This document shows positions 1 through 5,719 of a stretch of 7,810 nucleotides of DNA, in pieces. Where the stretch lies: NCBI GenBank assembly GCA_002341315.1, contig DDNV01000100.1:10504-18313 (forward strand), in the 5' to 3' direction. Below the pieces are notes generated by a model that worked only from the letters and a program-made list of their open reading frames with translations, was not told where the DNA came from and made no database searches. The DNA is from Cellvibrionales bacterium UBA2511 (GTDB taxonomy: Bacteria; Pseudomonadota; Gammaproteobacteria; Pseudomonadales; Porticoccaceae). Both the position numbers and the translations under genes were made by a program. Numbering within the stretch: position 1 is the first letter of the stretch; each line of letters begins with the position of its first letter.

Positions 1-974
1 ACGAGCAGCCCACCTTCGCTGTGGTTGCTCTCGCCCCACTCGCGCTGCAGACCGGAAACCAGAGAAACCAGCTGATCCTGGCTGATTGATGCGCCAGACC
101 CAGAAGTGTAACCATAATCCGGCTGCCCCAGAAATTCCTGTAATTGAGAAATAAGCTGGCTGTGGCCCCCGGCTCTCTCAGCGCCATGTTGTTTTGCAAA
201 GGCGGGATTCCCCTCATGATAATCCGGTTTTTTTGCCGTACCACCAGCCTTAGCAGATTGACTGGAATTGATCGCTTTTTTTGCCTGCTGCTTTTCCAGC
301 TCAGGCAAGACACCAAACTTACGGAGCAGCCGGTTACCTTCAATCAATAGAGGCCCAACAGCATCCATGACATGCCGGTCAATCAGTTTAAGCAGCACCA
401 GTTTTGAGCGAATGTCTATTTCCAGCTCCAACAACGTCTGCCGCAGTGACTCACAGATAATTTCCGGCCCAAGAGGGTTGTTAATTGCGGTGACGTCACT
501 GGGCACAATGGAATTGATACGCATCACCAGCAACTTGAGATCGTATTTATGGCGCTTCGCAACTTTGGAAACCATGCTATCCATGGCTATCATTTCTTCG
601 AGATCTTCGTTTTCTACCAGTGTGAGGCCCGCCGGGCTCTCCGTTGCGACAGCCCTCTGGCTGGCCCCCCGATAACCCCGGTTGCCAAGTCGTTGAAATG
701 AATTGTCGATGGCCTGTGAAAATTTATGCTCAATGGATTTTCGCTGCAGACGAATCAACCGCATGGCATCGAAGTACGTTGCCTGTTCACCGTTACTTGC
801 CGCCCGATCGGCAAGATCGAAAAACGTATCATCCACATGATCAAAAACTTCTGCCAACCGCTGATCCAAAACGACTTTTGCGTGATCTCTCAACTGGCGA
901 AGCGACTCAGGCATTTCGAAGCCTCGGGCCTTCATTTTTTCAGCCTCAACTAATTTCAAACGTTCGTTCATCAT
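1..974 (-). CDS. DUF1631-family protein, N-terminal part (cut by left edge)
   Basis: I translated the minus strand from 974 to 1 by hand; it stays open for 324 codons with no stop and leaves through the left edge. The protein begins MMNERLKLVEAEKMKARGFE. It carries stretches I recognise from the DUF1631 family (Pfam PF07793), including LVENEDLEEMIAMDSMVSK at about residues 126-144 and an N-x3-L-x3-GVLPEL segment near residue 230, followed by a low-complexity K/Q/S/A stretch. Family members are usually over 700 residues, so roughly half is present. The molecular function is unknown; old automatic annotations call some members thymidine phosphorylase, which the sequence does not support. Two adjacent ATGs (974 and 971) could start it, with only a weak AGCAGG ribosome site upstream. 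It is divergent from nadC. Its DNA is visibly AT-richer than the iron operon. Soluble, with no signal peptide seen. Family call is fairly sure; role is not. Confidence 0.85.
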   Translation of the reverse strand, partial: MMNERLKLVEAEKMKARGFEMPESLRQLRDHAKVVLDQRLAEVFDHVDDTFFDLADRAASNGEQATYFDAMRLIRLQRKSIEHKFSQAIDNSFQRLGNRGYRGASQRAVATESPAGLTLVENEDLEEMIAMDSMVSKVAKRHKYDLKLLVMRINSIVPSDVTAINNPLGPEIICESLRQTLLELEIDIRSKLVLLKLIDRHVMDAVGPLLIEGNRLLRKFGVLPELEKQQAKKAINSSQSAKAGGTAKKPDYHEGNPAFAKQHGAERAGGHSQLISQLQEFLGQPDYGYTSGSGASISQDQLVSLVSGLQREWGESNHSEGGLL

Positions 975-1232
975 TGTGTGGCCTGCTCGGAGATAAATCG
1001 TATTGGACGAAGATGGTCAGCTATTGACTCGGATTATAGGTTCCATAATCAGCACCAGGGATAAGTGAAACGCCAACCAGTTCCCAAAACGGGCCAGACG
1101 ATCCTGACTTTGTCCAAAACCGAGAAGCAGGTCACACTTGTCGCCACCAATAACTGCCGCAACTTATTCAGCCCGAGTCTGTTCCCCCATAAATGACTGC
1201 TGTAATATGCCCGGATCGCAGCTGGATACCCT
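975..1232. other. Divergent intergenic region between the DUF1631 gene and nadC
   Basis: This 258-base gap separates two divergent starts and must hold the promoters of both. The clearest element is the palindrome at 1032-1050. Nothing between 1051 and 1232 reads as a convincing gene, RNA or terminator. nadC has only a weak ribosome site, GGAT at 1224-1227, five bases before its ATG. I found no convincing -35/-10 pair for nadC closer to its start; a TAATAT at 1203-1208 lacks a -35 partner. Confidence 0.5.
1032..1050. promoter_or_regulatory. 19-bp imperfect palindrome over a consensus -10 hexamer
   Basis: GATTAT at 1032-1037 is repeated inverted as ATAATC at 1045-1050 around a 7-base spacer. 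On the minus strand 1038-1033 reads exactly TATAAT, a perfect sigma70 -10 that would give the DUF1631 gene a leader of about 50 bases. On the plus strand 1044-1049 reads CATAAT, five of six to the same consensus and pointing toward nadC. Neither has a good -35 at 16-18 bases; TTGACT at 1024-1029 is too close to CATAAT (14 bases). The symmetry suggests either an operator or simply back-to-back -10 elements. Inference only. Confidence 0.35.
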
Positions 1233-2087
1233 ATGTCAAAGAATTTGCCTGAAAGCCATATCTCCGCCACCGTCAAGCAAGCCCTCGCAGAAGATATCGG
1301 CGAAGGGGATATTACCGCCCTCCTGATTCCAGAAGAAAACACTGCCGAAGCCATCGTCATTACCCGCGAACAGGCGGTGGTATGCGGAACAGCCTGGGTG
1401 GATGAAGTGTTCGCCCAGCTGGACCCCGCCGTCAGGATCGAATGGCGGGTTCGCGACGGCGACGAGGTGAAACCGGGGGATATTCTCCTGACCCTCTCCG
1501 GGCCCGCGCGCAGTTTGCTGACCGGTGAGCGCACCGCACTTAACTTTCTGCAGACCCTCTCCGGTACCGCCACCATTGCGCGGCAATTTGCGACACTGGT
1601 AAAAGGGACGACCATTCAGATCCTTGATACCCGAAAAACCATCCCCGGCCTGCGTCTGGCGCAAAAATATGCGGTGACCGTAGGCGGCTGCCACAATCAC
1701 CGCATCGGTCTATACGACGCCTTTCTGATCAAGGAAAACCACATTGCCGCCTGTGGCGGTATCGTCGCCGCAGTCACCAAGGCACGGGAGATCGCCCCCG
1801 ACAAACCCGTCGAGGTGGAAGTAGAGAGTCTGGAAGAGTTTCAGCAGGCACTGCAGGCCGGAGCCGACATTATCATGCTGGACAATTTCGATGAAAAACA
1901 GATCTGCGAAGCCATCGCCATAAACCGCGGGATCGCCAGGCTGGAAGTGTCCGGCAACCTGGAAGTGGACAACCTCGCTGCGAAAGCTATCGAGGGAATC
2001 GATTACCTGTCATCCGGCAGCCTGACGAAGCACTGCCGGGCCATTGACCTGTCGATGCGGATACAGCTGAAAAACCTGCCGGACTAA
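1233..2087 (+). CDS. nadC: Nicotinate-nucleotide pyrophosphorylase (quinolinate phosphoribosyltransferase, decarboxylating)
   Basis: NadC joins quinolinate to phosphoribosyl pyrophosphate, giving nicotinate mononucleotide, CO2 and pyrophosphate, the step where de novo NAD synthesis meets the common pathway; cytosolic. The 284-residue product has the normal family length and all hallmark blocks: [17 protein letters not shown] (98-114) at the N-terminal/barrel junction, [10 protein letters not shown] (132-141), [21 protein letters not shown] split across 150-170, EVEVES (194-199), IMLDNF (214-219) and LEVSGN (237-242). Likely active-site residues by family analogy are R100, R134, K135, H156, R157, K167, E196 and D217. 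The C-terminal [17 protein letters not shown] matches the family end. The ATG at 1233 is chosen because the family aligns from there; the ribosome site (GGAT) is weak. It is transcribed alone, divergent from DUF1631, and its TAA stop overlaps the stop of ino1 on the other strand. The call is certain. Confidence 0.98.
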   Translation: MSKNLPESHISATVKQALAEDIGEGDITALLIPEENTAEAIVITREQAVVCGTAWVDEVFAQLDPAVRIEWRVRDGDEVKPGDILLTLSGPARSLLTGERTALNFLQTLSGTATIARQFATLVKGTTIQILDTRKTIPGLRLAQKYAVTVGGCHNHRIGLYDAFLIKENHIAACGGIVAAVTKAREIAPDKPVEVEVESLEEFQQALQAGADIIMLDNFDEKQICEAIAINRGIARLEVSGNLEVDNLAAKAIEGIDYLSSGSLTKHCRAIDLSMRIQLKNLPD

Positions 2088-3178
2088 ACCCACTCTGCCA
2101 TCAGCGCAGCATAGGACTCATCGTCCGGAATCTGGCGCGGCGGATGCTTGCAGAAGAAAGCCGAGGGAATGTCCACAGCCCCACTGATGCCGCGCTCCAG
2201 CGCCAGCTTCGCACAGCGAAGGGTATCGATGGCGACTCCGGCAGAATTTGGCGAATCCTCCACCGACAGCCGCAGCTCAATATTCATCGGCACATCACCA
2301 AACAATTTGCCCTCCATACGGATAAAGCAGACCTTGTTGTCATTCTGCCAGGGCACATAATCACTCGGCCCCACGTGAATATTCTCATCGGCCAGCCGCT
2401 GGGGAATGGCGCTCTGCACCGCTTCAGTCTTGGACTCTTTTTTGGAGGCCAGACGGTCCCGGTTCAGCATATTCAGAAAATCCGTGTTGCCACCGGTATT
2501 CAGCTGGTAGGTTCGCTCCAGTTTCACACCACGGTTTTTGAACAGGTTACCCAGCGTGCGGTGAAGAATCGTCGCCCCCAACTGGGCCTTGATATCATCG
2601 CCAATAATCGGCAAGTGCTTTGCCTTGAAGCGGGCGGCCCAATCGGGGTTGCTGGCAATGAATACCGGGATATTGTTAACAAAGGCGCAACCTGCCTCCA
2701 GGGCGCACTCCGCGTAAAATTCCGTGGCCTTCTGGGAGCCCACCGGCAGGTAATTCATCACCACATCCACAGCTGCGCTTTTTAGTTGCACCACCACATC
2801 GGCCAGACTCGGCTGGGACTCGGACCCGGGCAGGAAAGTGCGGTCATCGCCGTAACCCGCCATGTGCCCGGAATAGCCATCCAGCACATTGCCCATCGAA
2901 ACCGTTACACCGCAGGGCGGCACATCCGGACAAAACACCGTGGTGCAGTTGGGCAGTGAAAAAATCGCCTCGTTGACATCACGGCCCACTTTTCGCTTAT
3001 CGATATCAAAAGCCGCCACCACCTCAATATCTTCTGGCCGGTAACCGCCCAGCTCGTAATTCAGCAAACCGATTGAATCCTGCACTCCCCGCAAACGGTA
3101 GTGGTAAATCCCCTGTATCAGCGAGCTGGCACAGTTGCCCACACCCACCACAGCTATTCTTATTTTCTTTCTTTCCAC
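2084..3178 (-). CDS. ino1: myo-Inositol-1-phosphate synthase (inositol-3-phosphate synthase), actinobacterial type
   Basis: The enzyme isomerises D-glucose 6-phosphate to 1D-myo-inositol 3-phosphate (= L-1-phosphate) using NAD+ as internal redox carrier; cytosolic. The 364-residue protein has the size of the Mycobacterium Ino1 group rather than the ~500-residue eukaryotic form. An N-terminal Rossmann fold with [11 protein letters not shown] (10-20) and [11 protein letters not shown] (55-65) is followed by [15 protein letters not shown] (141-155), NNIPVFIAS (168-176), [17 protein letters not shown] (191-207), [13 protein letters not shown] (225-237), [10 protein letters not shown] (245-254), [10 protein letters not shown] (268-277), and [13 protein letters not shown] plus [13 protein letters not shown] near 289-321. 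These blocks follow the mycobacterial protein almost word for word, including the catalytic-domain lysines in IIGDDIK and SKK. The start is a GTG at 3178, backed by TAAGGAG five bases upstream. It is the last gene of a leftward unit, 31 bases after gtrA; its TAG stop overlaps nadC's stop by four bases. Family call is very sure. Confidence 0.97.
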   Translation of the reverse strand: MERKKIRIAVVGVGNCASSLIQGIYHYRLRGVQDSIGLLNYELGGYRPEDIEVVAAFDIDKRKVGRDVNEAIFSLPNCTTVFCPDVPPCGVTVSMGNVLDGYSGHMAGYGDDRTFLPGSESQPSLADVVVQLKSAAVDVVMNYLPVGSQKATEFYAECALEAGCAFVNNIPVFIASNPDWAARFKAKHLPIIGDDIKAQLGATILHRTLGNLFKNRGVKLERTYQLNTGGNTDFLNMLNRDRLASKKESKTEAVQSAIPQRLADENIHVGPSDYVPWQNDNKVCFIRMEGKLFGDVPMNIELRLSVEDSPNSAGVAIDTLRCAKLALERGISGAVDIPSAFFCKHPPRQIPDDESYAALMAEWV

Positions 3179-3183
3179 TTCGG

Positions 3184-3190
3184 CTCCTTA
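3184..3190 (-). promoter_or_regulatory. Strong ribosome binding site deciding the GTG start of ino1
   Basis: Read on the minus strand, 3190-3184 is TAAGGAG, a near-perfect Shine-Dalgarno sequence, with a 5-base gap to the GTG at 3178-3176. It lies in the short gap after the gtrA stop and supports GTG as the true start. It is the best ribosome site of the leftward unit, so ino1 may be translated more strongly than the two genes before it. Confidence 0.75.
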
Positions 3191-3209
3191 AACATAAAAA
3201 CAGCACACA

Positions 3210-3602
3210 CTATTCGTCACTGACAAACCTGCCAGAGGTCACAAATACCACTCGCCGGTGCAGGGGATAATTAATAGCCAACGCCACTACAATCGCCACC
3301 AATATCCTCGCCACCAAATAATCCAGTGCAAAATAGGCCACCAGCGCCAACACCCCAACCACATTGGCCGCGGCGGCAATCAGACAAACCAGCATATAGC
3401 TGTAGATCTGCCAGCCAATACCCTCCCGATGGGCATTGAAACTCCAGCGGCGGTTGAGAAAAAAGTTTACCAGCCCACCACTAATCGGCCCAGCCGCCAC
3501 AGCAAACGCCAGCGGCAGGCCCAACACCTGAAAACACAGCATCATCACCAGAAAATCGATAGCTGTGGCCACCACAGCCGATGTCTGCGCCCGAAAAAAC
3601 AT
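3210..3602 (-). CDS. GtrA-family four-helix membrane protein
   Basis: GtrA proteins are small inner-membrane proteins; several are thought to move polyprenyl-phosphate-linked sugars across the membrane for glycosylation of O-antigen or cell-wall polymers, though the substrate is often unknown. With the ATG at 3602 the protein is 130 residues, normal for the family, with four hydrophobic helices at about 6-27, 31-49, 66-88 and 95-113. The signature NFFLNRRWSF (46-55) after helix 2 is diagnostic, and a related NYPLHRRVVF (111-120) follows helix 4, showing an internal two-fold repeat. An upstream ATG at 3662 would add 20 cysteine/arginine-rich residues that overlap the previous gene; I prefer 3602, which sits four bases after that gene's stop and suggests translational coupling. 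Lying between a CDP-alcohol phosphatidyltransferase and ino1, it may act on an inositol lipid or a sugar added to it; this is inference. Family call is sure, substrate unknown. Confidence 0.9.
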   Translation of the reverse strand: MFFRAQTSAVVATAIDFLVMMLCFQVLGLPLAFAVAAGPISGGLVNFFLNRRWSFNAHREGIGWQIYSYMLVCLIAAAANVVGVLALVAYFALDYLVARILVAIVVALAINYPLHRRVVFVTSGRFVSDE

Positions 3603-3606
3603 CCCG

Positions 3607-4383
3607 TCAGCCCGCCCGTGCCGACAGGTACAGCGCTCTGAACCGCAGCGCTGCAGAGACATTACCCAGTACGGCCAGGACCCAGATCACCAGCAACAAC
3701 GGCAGGCCCTGCGGCCAGAATGCCGAGGCCGCCAATCCCAGCAACAGATACACGTAGCGCTCCGTGCGCTTCATGACACCCCGGGGGACGGTCAACGTCA
3801 TGGCCTCAGCCTTGGCCGTGGTGTAACTGATCATGAATGAACCGTGAATGGCCAACAGGCAGGCCAGCAGAGCCCAGGTCTGATGGCGGAAAAACAGTGC
3901 ACACCCCGCCAGCAGCATAAAATCCACATAGCGATCAATAGTCGAATCGAGCACCACACCACCGCGATCCGCTGTGGCCTGCAACCGCGCCAGCATACCG
4001 TCCAGTACATCGCTGATACCGGACAACAGGGCCAGGCAGAAACCGTAGCCAAAATGTCCCTGCGCAATCGAAGCCGCGGCAAGCAGGCCGAGCAGCAAAG
4101 ACACGAACGTGACCTGATTAGGGGTTACCGAACAGCGCTGTAACAGTTTCACCAGCGGCTCGACACACCAAACGGCAAAATTCATCACCCCTTTGCCGAG
4201 CAGCGCGCTGCCACCCTGGCGATCCACTCGCTCATAGCGCTTGAAACCTCCACGAGCCAACCCTCGCAGAAAATAAATCAGGCCGAGTGACAGCATCAGC
4301 ACAAATACCGCCAGAACAATCCATCCCTCGCTCTTTATCACCGCGAACACCCGGGAACCTGACCAGCTCCAGTCGGCAACCAT
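3607..4383 (-). CDS. CDP-alcohol phosphatidyltransferase family protein, candidate phosphatidylinositol-phosphate synthase
   Basis: Members transfer a phosphatidyl (or similar) group from a CDP-linked donor to an alcohol in the inner membrane. The complete catalytic motif is present: DVLDGMLAR at 125-133, then G142, D146 and D150 (D-x2-DG-x2-AR-x8-G-x3-D-x3-D), with all four metal-binding aspartates. TPNQVTFVSLL (87-97) just before it is the usual entry to the first core helix, and further helices lie at about 155-165, 170-187, 210-223 and 226-245. A SYTTAKAEAMT segment (186-196) followed by a basic R-x3-KRTER stretch resembles the SYxxAxAE region I recall from bacterial phosphatidylinositol-phosphate and archaeal archaetidylinositol-phosphate synthases, but this is not decisive. 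At 258 residues it is longer than the ~200-residue core because of an N-terminal extension with an extra helix at 20-40. It is first in the leftward unit with gtrA and ino1; the ino1 linkage points to inositol phosphate as acceptor (inference). The ATG at 4383 is the only in-frame ATG before a stop codon upstream, and has no clear ribosome site. Confidence 0.9.
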   Translation of the reverse strand: MVADWSWSGSRVFAVIKSEGWIVLAVFVLMLSLGLIYFLRGLARGGFKRYERVDRQGGSALLGKGVMNFAVWCVEPLVKLLQRCSVTPNQVTFVSLLLGLLAAASIAQGHFGYGFCLALLSGISDVLDGMLARLQATADRGGVVLDSTIDRYVDFMLLAGCALFFRHQTWALLACLLAIHGSFMISYTTAKAEAMTLTVPRGVMKRTERYVYLLLGLAASAFWPQGLPLLLVIWVLAVLGNVSAALRFRALYLSARAG

Positions 4384-4387
4384 TGAC

Positions 4388-4399
4388 GGCGAATTCGCC
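4388..4399. repeat. Perfect 12-bp palindrome just upstream of the phosphatidyltransferase start
   Basis: GGCGAATTCGCC reads identically on both strands and ends four bases before the ATG at 4383. In the leftward mRNA it could fold as a 4-bp GC stem with an AAUU loop, exactly where a ribosome site would be expected, and no Shine-Dalgarno sequence is visible there. It may be an operator half, a translation-limiting hairpin, or chance. Confidence 0.4.
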
Positions 4400-4498
4400 C
4401 GAATAACATGCCAAGCAACATGGTTATTTTTATCTCACCTTCAGCCAACATCTACGATCAGGGCAAACCTGCGCTGCTCTGCCCCCTAGACACCGGCC

Positions 4499-4504
4499 AT
4501 TATA
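4499..4504 (-). promoter_or_regulatory. Candidate -10 element for the leftward inositol-lipid unit
   Basis: Read on the minus strand, 4504-4499 is exactly TATAAT. The best hexamers at 17-18 bases upstream (TGGGAA, GTGGGA) match the -35 consensus at only three of six positions, so the element would need an activator or other contacts. If used, the leader to the ATG at 4383 would be about 110 bases. Weak evidence. Confidence 0.3.
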
Positions 4505-4603
4505 GGAAGGTCAAGGGCCGCTTCCCACCGTTTATTTCAAATCGATGACACCCGTTGCAATGAGAGATGATGGCTTGATCCAGCGCAACGATCTGTTACA
4601 TAT

Positions 4604-4632
4604 TTCTCAAAGCGACTGTTTCATTTAATAAT
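4604..4632 (+). promoter_or_regulatory. Candidate sigma70 promoter of the iron importer operon
   Basis: TTCTCA at 4604-4609 (four of six to the -35 consensus) and AATAAT at 4627-4632 (five of six to the -10) are separated by an ideal 17 bases. Transcription would begin near 4639, giving a leader of roughly 38 bases before the ATG at 4677. The -10 lies inside the Fur-like site, the classic arrangement for iron repression. Confidence 0.5.
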
Positions 4633-4645
4633 AAATCTCATTACC
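4627..4645 (+). promoter_or_regulatory. Fur-box-like operator
   Basis: Compared by eye with the 19-base Fur consensus GATAATGATAATCATTATC, positions 4627-4645 match 13 of 19, including an AATAAT left arm and a TCATTA right arm. The site covers the candidate -10 of the promoter for a ferric-iron importer, which is where iron-loaded Fur would be expected to block RNA polymerase. The context is a strong argument; the AT-rich background makes some chance matches likely. Confidence 0.5.
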
Positions 4646-4664
4646 ATTAATAGTTATTGTTACC

Positions 4665-4671
4665 GGAGAGG
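4665..4671 (+). promoter_or_regulatory. Ribosome binding site of fbpA
   Basis: GGAGAGG at 4665-4671 precedes the ATG at 4677 by five bases (eight from the GGAG core). It supports this start over internal ATGs and fits the signal peptide beginning at that codon. Confidence 0.7.
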
Positions 4672-4676
4672 GTGTT

Positions 4677-5702
4677 ATGCAAATCAGTAGGCGTTTTCCA
4701 CACTGTATTCTGGGCCTGCTTTTGGCCTGCTCCACGGCAGCCGCCTCAGCCGCTGAAGTCAACTTGTATTCCGCACGGATCGAAGCACTGATCAAACCAT
4801 TGCTGGACACTTTTACCGAGCAGACTGGCATCGAGGTCAACCTGGTCACCGGCGACGCCGACGGTCTGATTCAACGCCTGAAGAGTGAAGGCCGCAACTC
4901 CCCCGCAGATATTCTACTCACCACCGATGTAGGCCGCCTGTACCGGGCCAAAGAGGCCAACCTGACCCAATCGGTGGAATCGACCACACTGGAGGAAAAC
5001 ATCCCCGTCATGTATCGCGATGACAGCAATCACTGGTTTGGCCTGTCCCTGCGTGCGCGGCCCATCCTTTACGTCAAGGACAAAGTGGACCCAGCCGAAC
5101 TGAGCAGCTACGAAGACCTCAGCGACCCTAAATGGAGAGGCAAAATCTGTATTCGCTCTTCCAACAATGTTTACAACCAGTCCATGGTGGCCTCACTGAT
5201 CGCCGCCAATGGTCTGGAGGCCACCGAAGAATGGGCCAAGGGGCTGGTGGCCAATTTCGCCATGCCACCCAGAGGTGGCGACCGCGATCAGATCAAGGCA
5301 GCGGCGGCCGGCCAGTGCGATCTGGCCATCGCCAACACCTATTATCTGGCGGGCATGCTCACCAGCGGTGACGAAGAACAGCGGGCTGCCGCCGAGAAAA
5401 TGGCCGTGTTCTGGCCCAACCAGGATGGTCGTGGCGCTCACGTCAATATCTCCGGTGCTGCCGTCACCGCCTCGGCACCCAACCGCGACAACGCCATTGC
5501 CCTGCTGGAATTTTTAAGCACTGATGCGGCGCAATCCTGGTATGCACATGAAAATGGCGAATACCCCATCCGCGACGATATCGAGATCGGTCCGGTACTG
5601 GGCAGCTGGGGCACCTTCAAGGCGGACCCGGTGGAACTGTATAAGCTTGGAGCCGGCAACGGCGAGGCACTGCGCCTGATGGATCGGGCTGGCTGGCGCT
5701 AG
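4677..5702 (+). CDS. fbpA: Ferric iron ABC transporter, periplasmic binding protein (FbpA/FutA family)
   Basis: This protein captures Fe3+ in the periplasm and hands it to the FbpB-FbpC importer. The 341-residue product starts with a basic N-terminus (SRRF) and a hydrophobic stretch ending ASA, giving a likely signal-peptidase I cut after A25 or A26. The mature protein opens with VNLYSARIEALIKPLL, the typical first strand, then VTGDADGLIQRLKSEG, SPADILLTTDVGRLY (75-89), DLSDPKWRGKICIRSSNN (147-164), GDRDQIKAAAAGQCDLAIAN (201-220) and TYYLAGML. The adjacent tyrosines Y222-Y223 match the iron-ligating pair of this family; Y31 is another likely ligand. EYPIRDD (295-301) is the usual closing motif. 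LLAC at 15-18 is a possible lipobox, so a lipoprotein form cannot be excluded. It is first in the operon fbpA-fbpB-fbpC behind a Fur-like site, with a good ribosome site. Family call is very sure; Fe3+ rather than another ferric chelate is inferred from the tyrosines. Confidence 0.95.
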   Translation: MQISRRFPHCILGLLLACSTAAASAAEVNLYSARIEALIKPLLDTFTEQTGIEVNLVTGDADGLIQRLKSEGRNSPADILLTTDVGRLYRAKEANLTQSVESTTLEENIPVMYRDDSNHWFGLSLRARPILYVKDKVDPAELSSYEDLSDPKWRGKICIRSSNNVYNQSMVASLIAANGLEATEEWAKGLVANFAMPPRGGDRDQIKAAAAGQCDLAIANTYYLAGMLTSGDEEQRAAAEKMAVFWPNQDGRGAHVNISGAAVTASAPNRDNAIALLEFLSTDAAQSWYAHENGEYPIRDDIEIGPVLGSWGTFKADPVELYKLGAGNGEALRLMDRAGWR

Positions 5703-5719
5703 CCCGCCAAGCCCCCTCC

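Larger units (their letters stand above)
4384..4676. other. Divergent control region between the inositol-lipid unit and the iron importer
   Basis: This 293-base gap separates the divergent starts at 4383 (minus) and 4677 (plus). The right third is AT-rich and carries the iron-operon promoter and a Fur-box-like site; the left part holds a palindrome next to the 4383 start and a TATAAT on the minus strand at 4504-4499. No convincing small gene or RNA was seen in it. Confidence 0.6.

Noticed and set aside
268..1027. Plus-strand open frames opposite the DUF1631 gene (135 and 127 codons)
   Set aside because: The minus frame is open through the whole region and recognisable as DUF1631; the plus frames are shadows without family features.
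975..1232. Riboswitch or leader regulating nadC
   Set aside because: No recognisable aptamer core or terminator/antiterminator pair was seen in the leader.
1049..1700. Minus-strand open frames of 188 and 154 codons over nadC
   Set aside because: Both are antisense to nadC, which is certain, and neither resembles a known protein.
2144..2785. Open frame of 213 codons on the plus strand opposite ino1
   Set aside because: Entirely antisense to the well-conserved ino1; no ribosome site and no recognisable protein features.
3603..3662. Longer GtrA start at 3662
   Set aside because: The added 20 residues are cysteine- and arginine-rich, overlap the end of the preceding gene by over 50 bases, and do not fit the family N-terminus; 3602 fits better.
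4509..4514. TTGACC on the minus strand as the -35 for the leftward unit
   Set aside because: It lies only four bases from the TATAAT at 4504-4499, and no good -10 lies 16-18 bases downstream of it.
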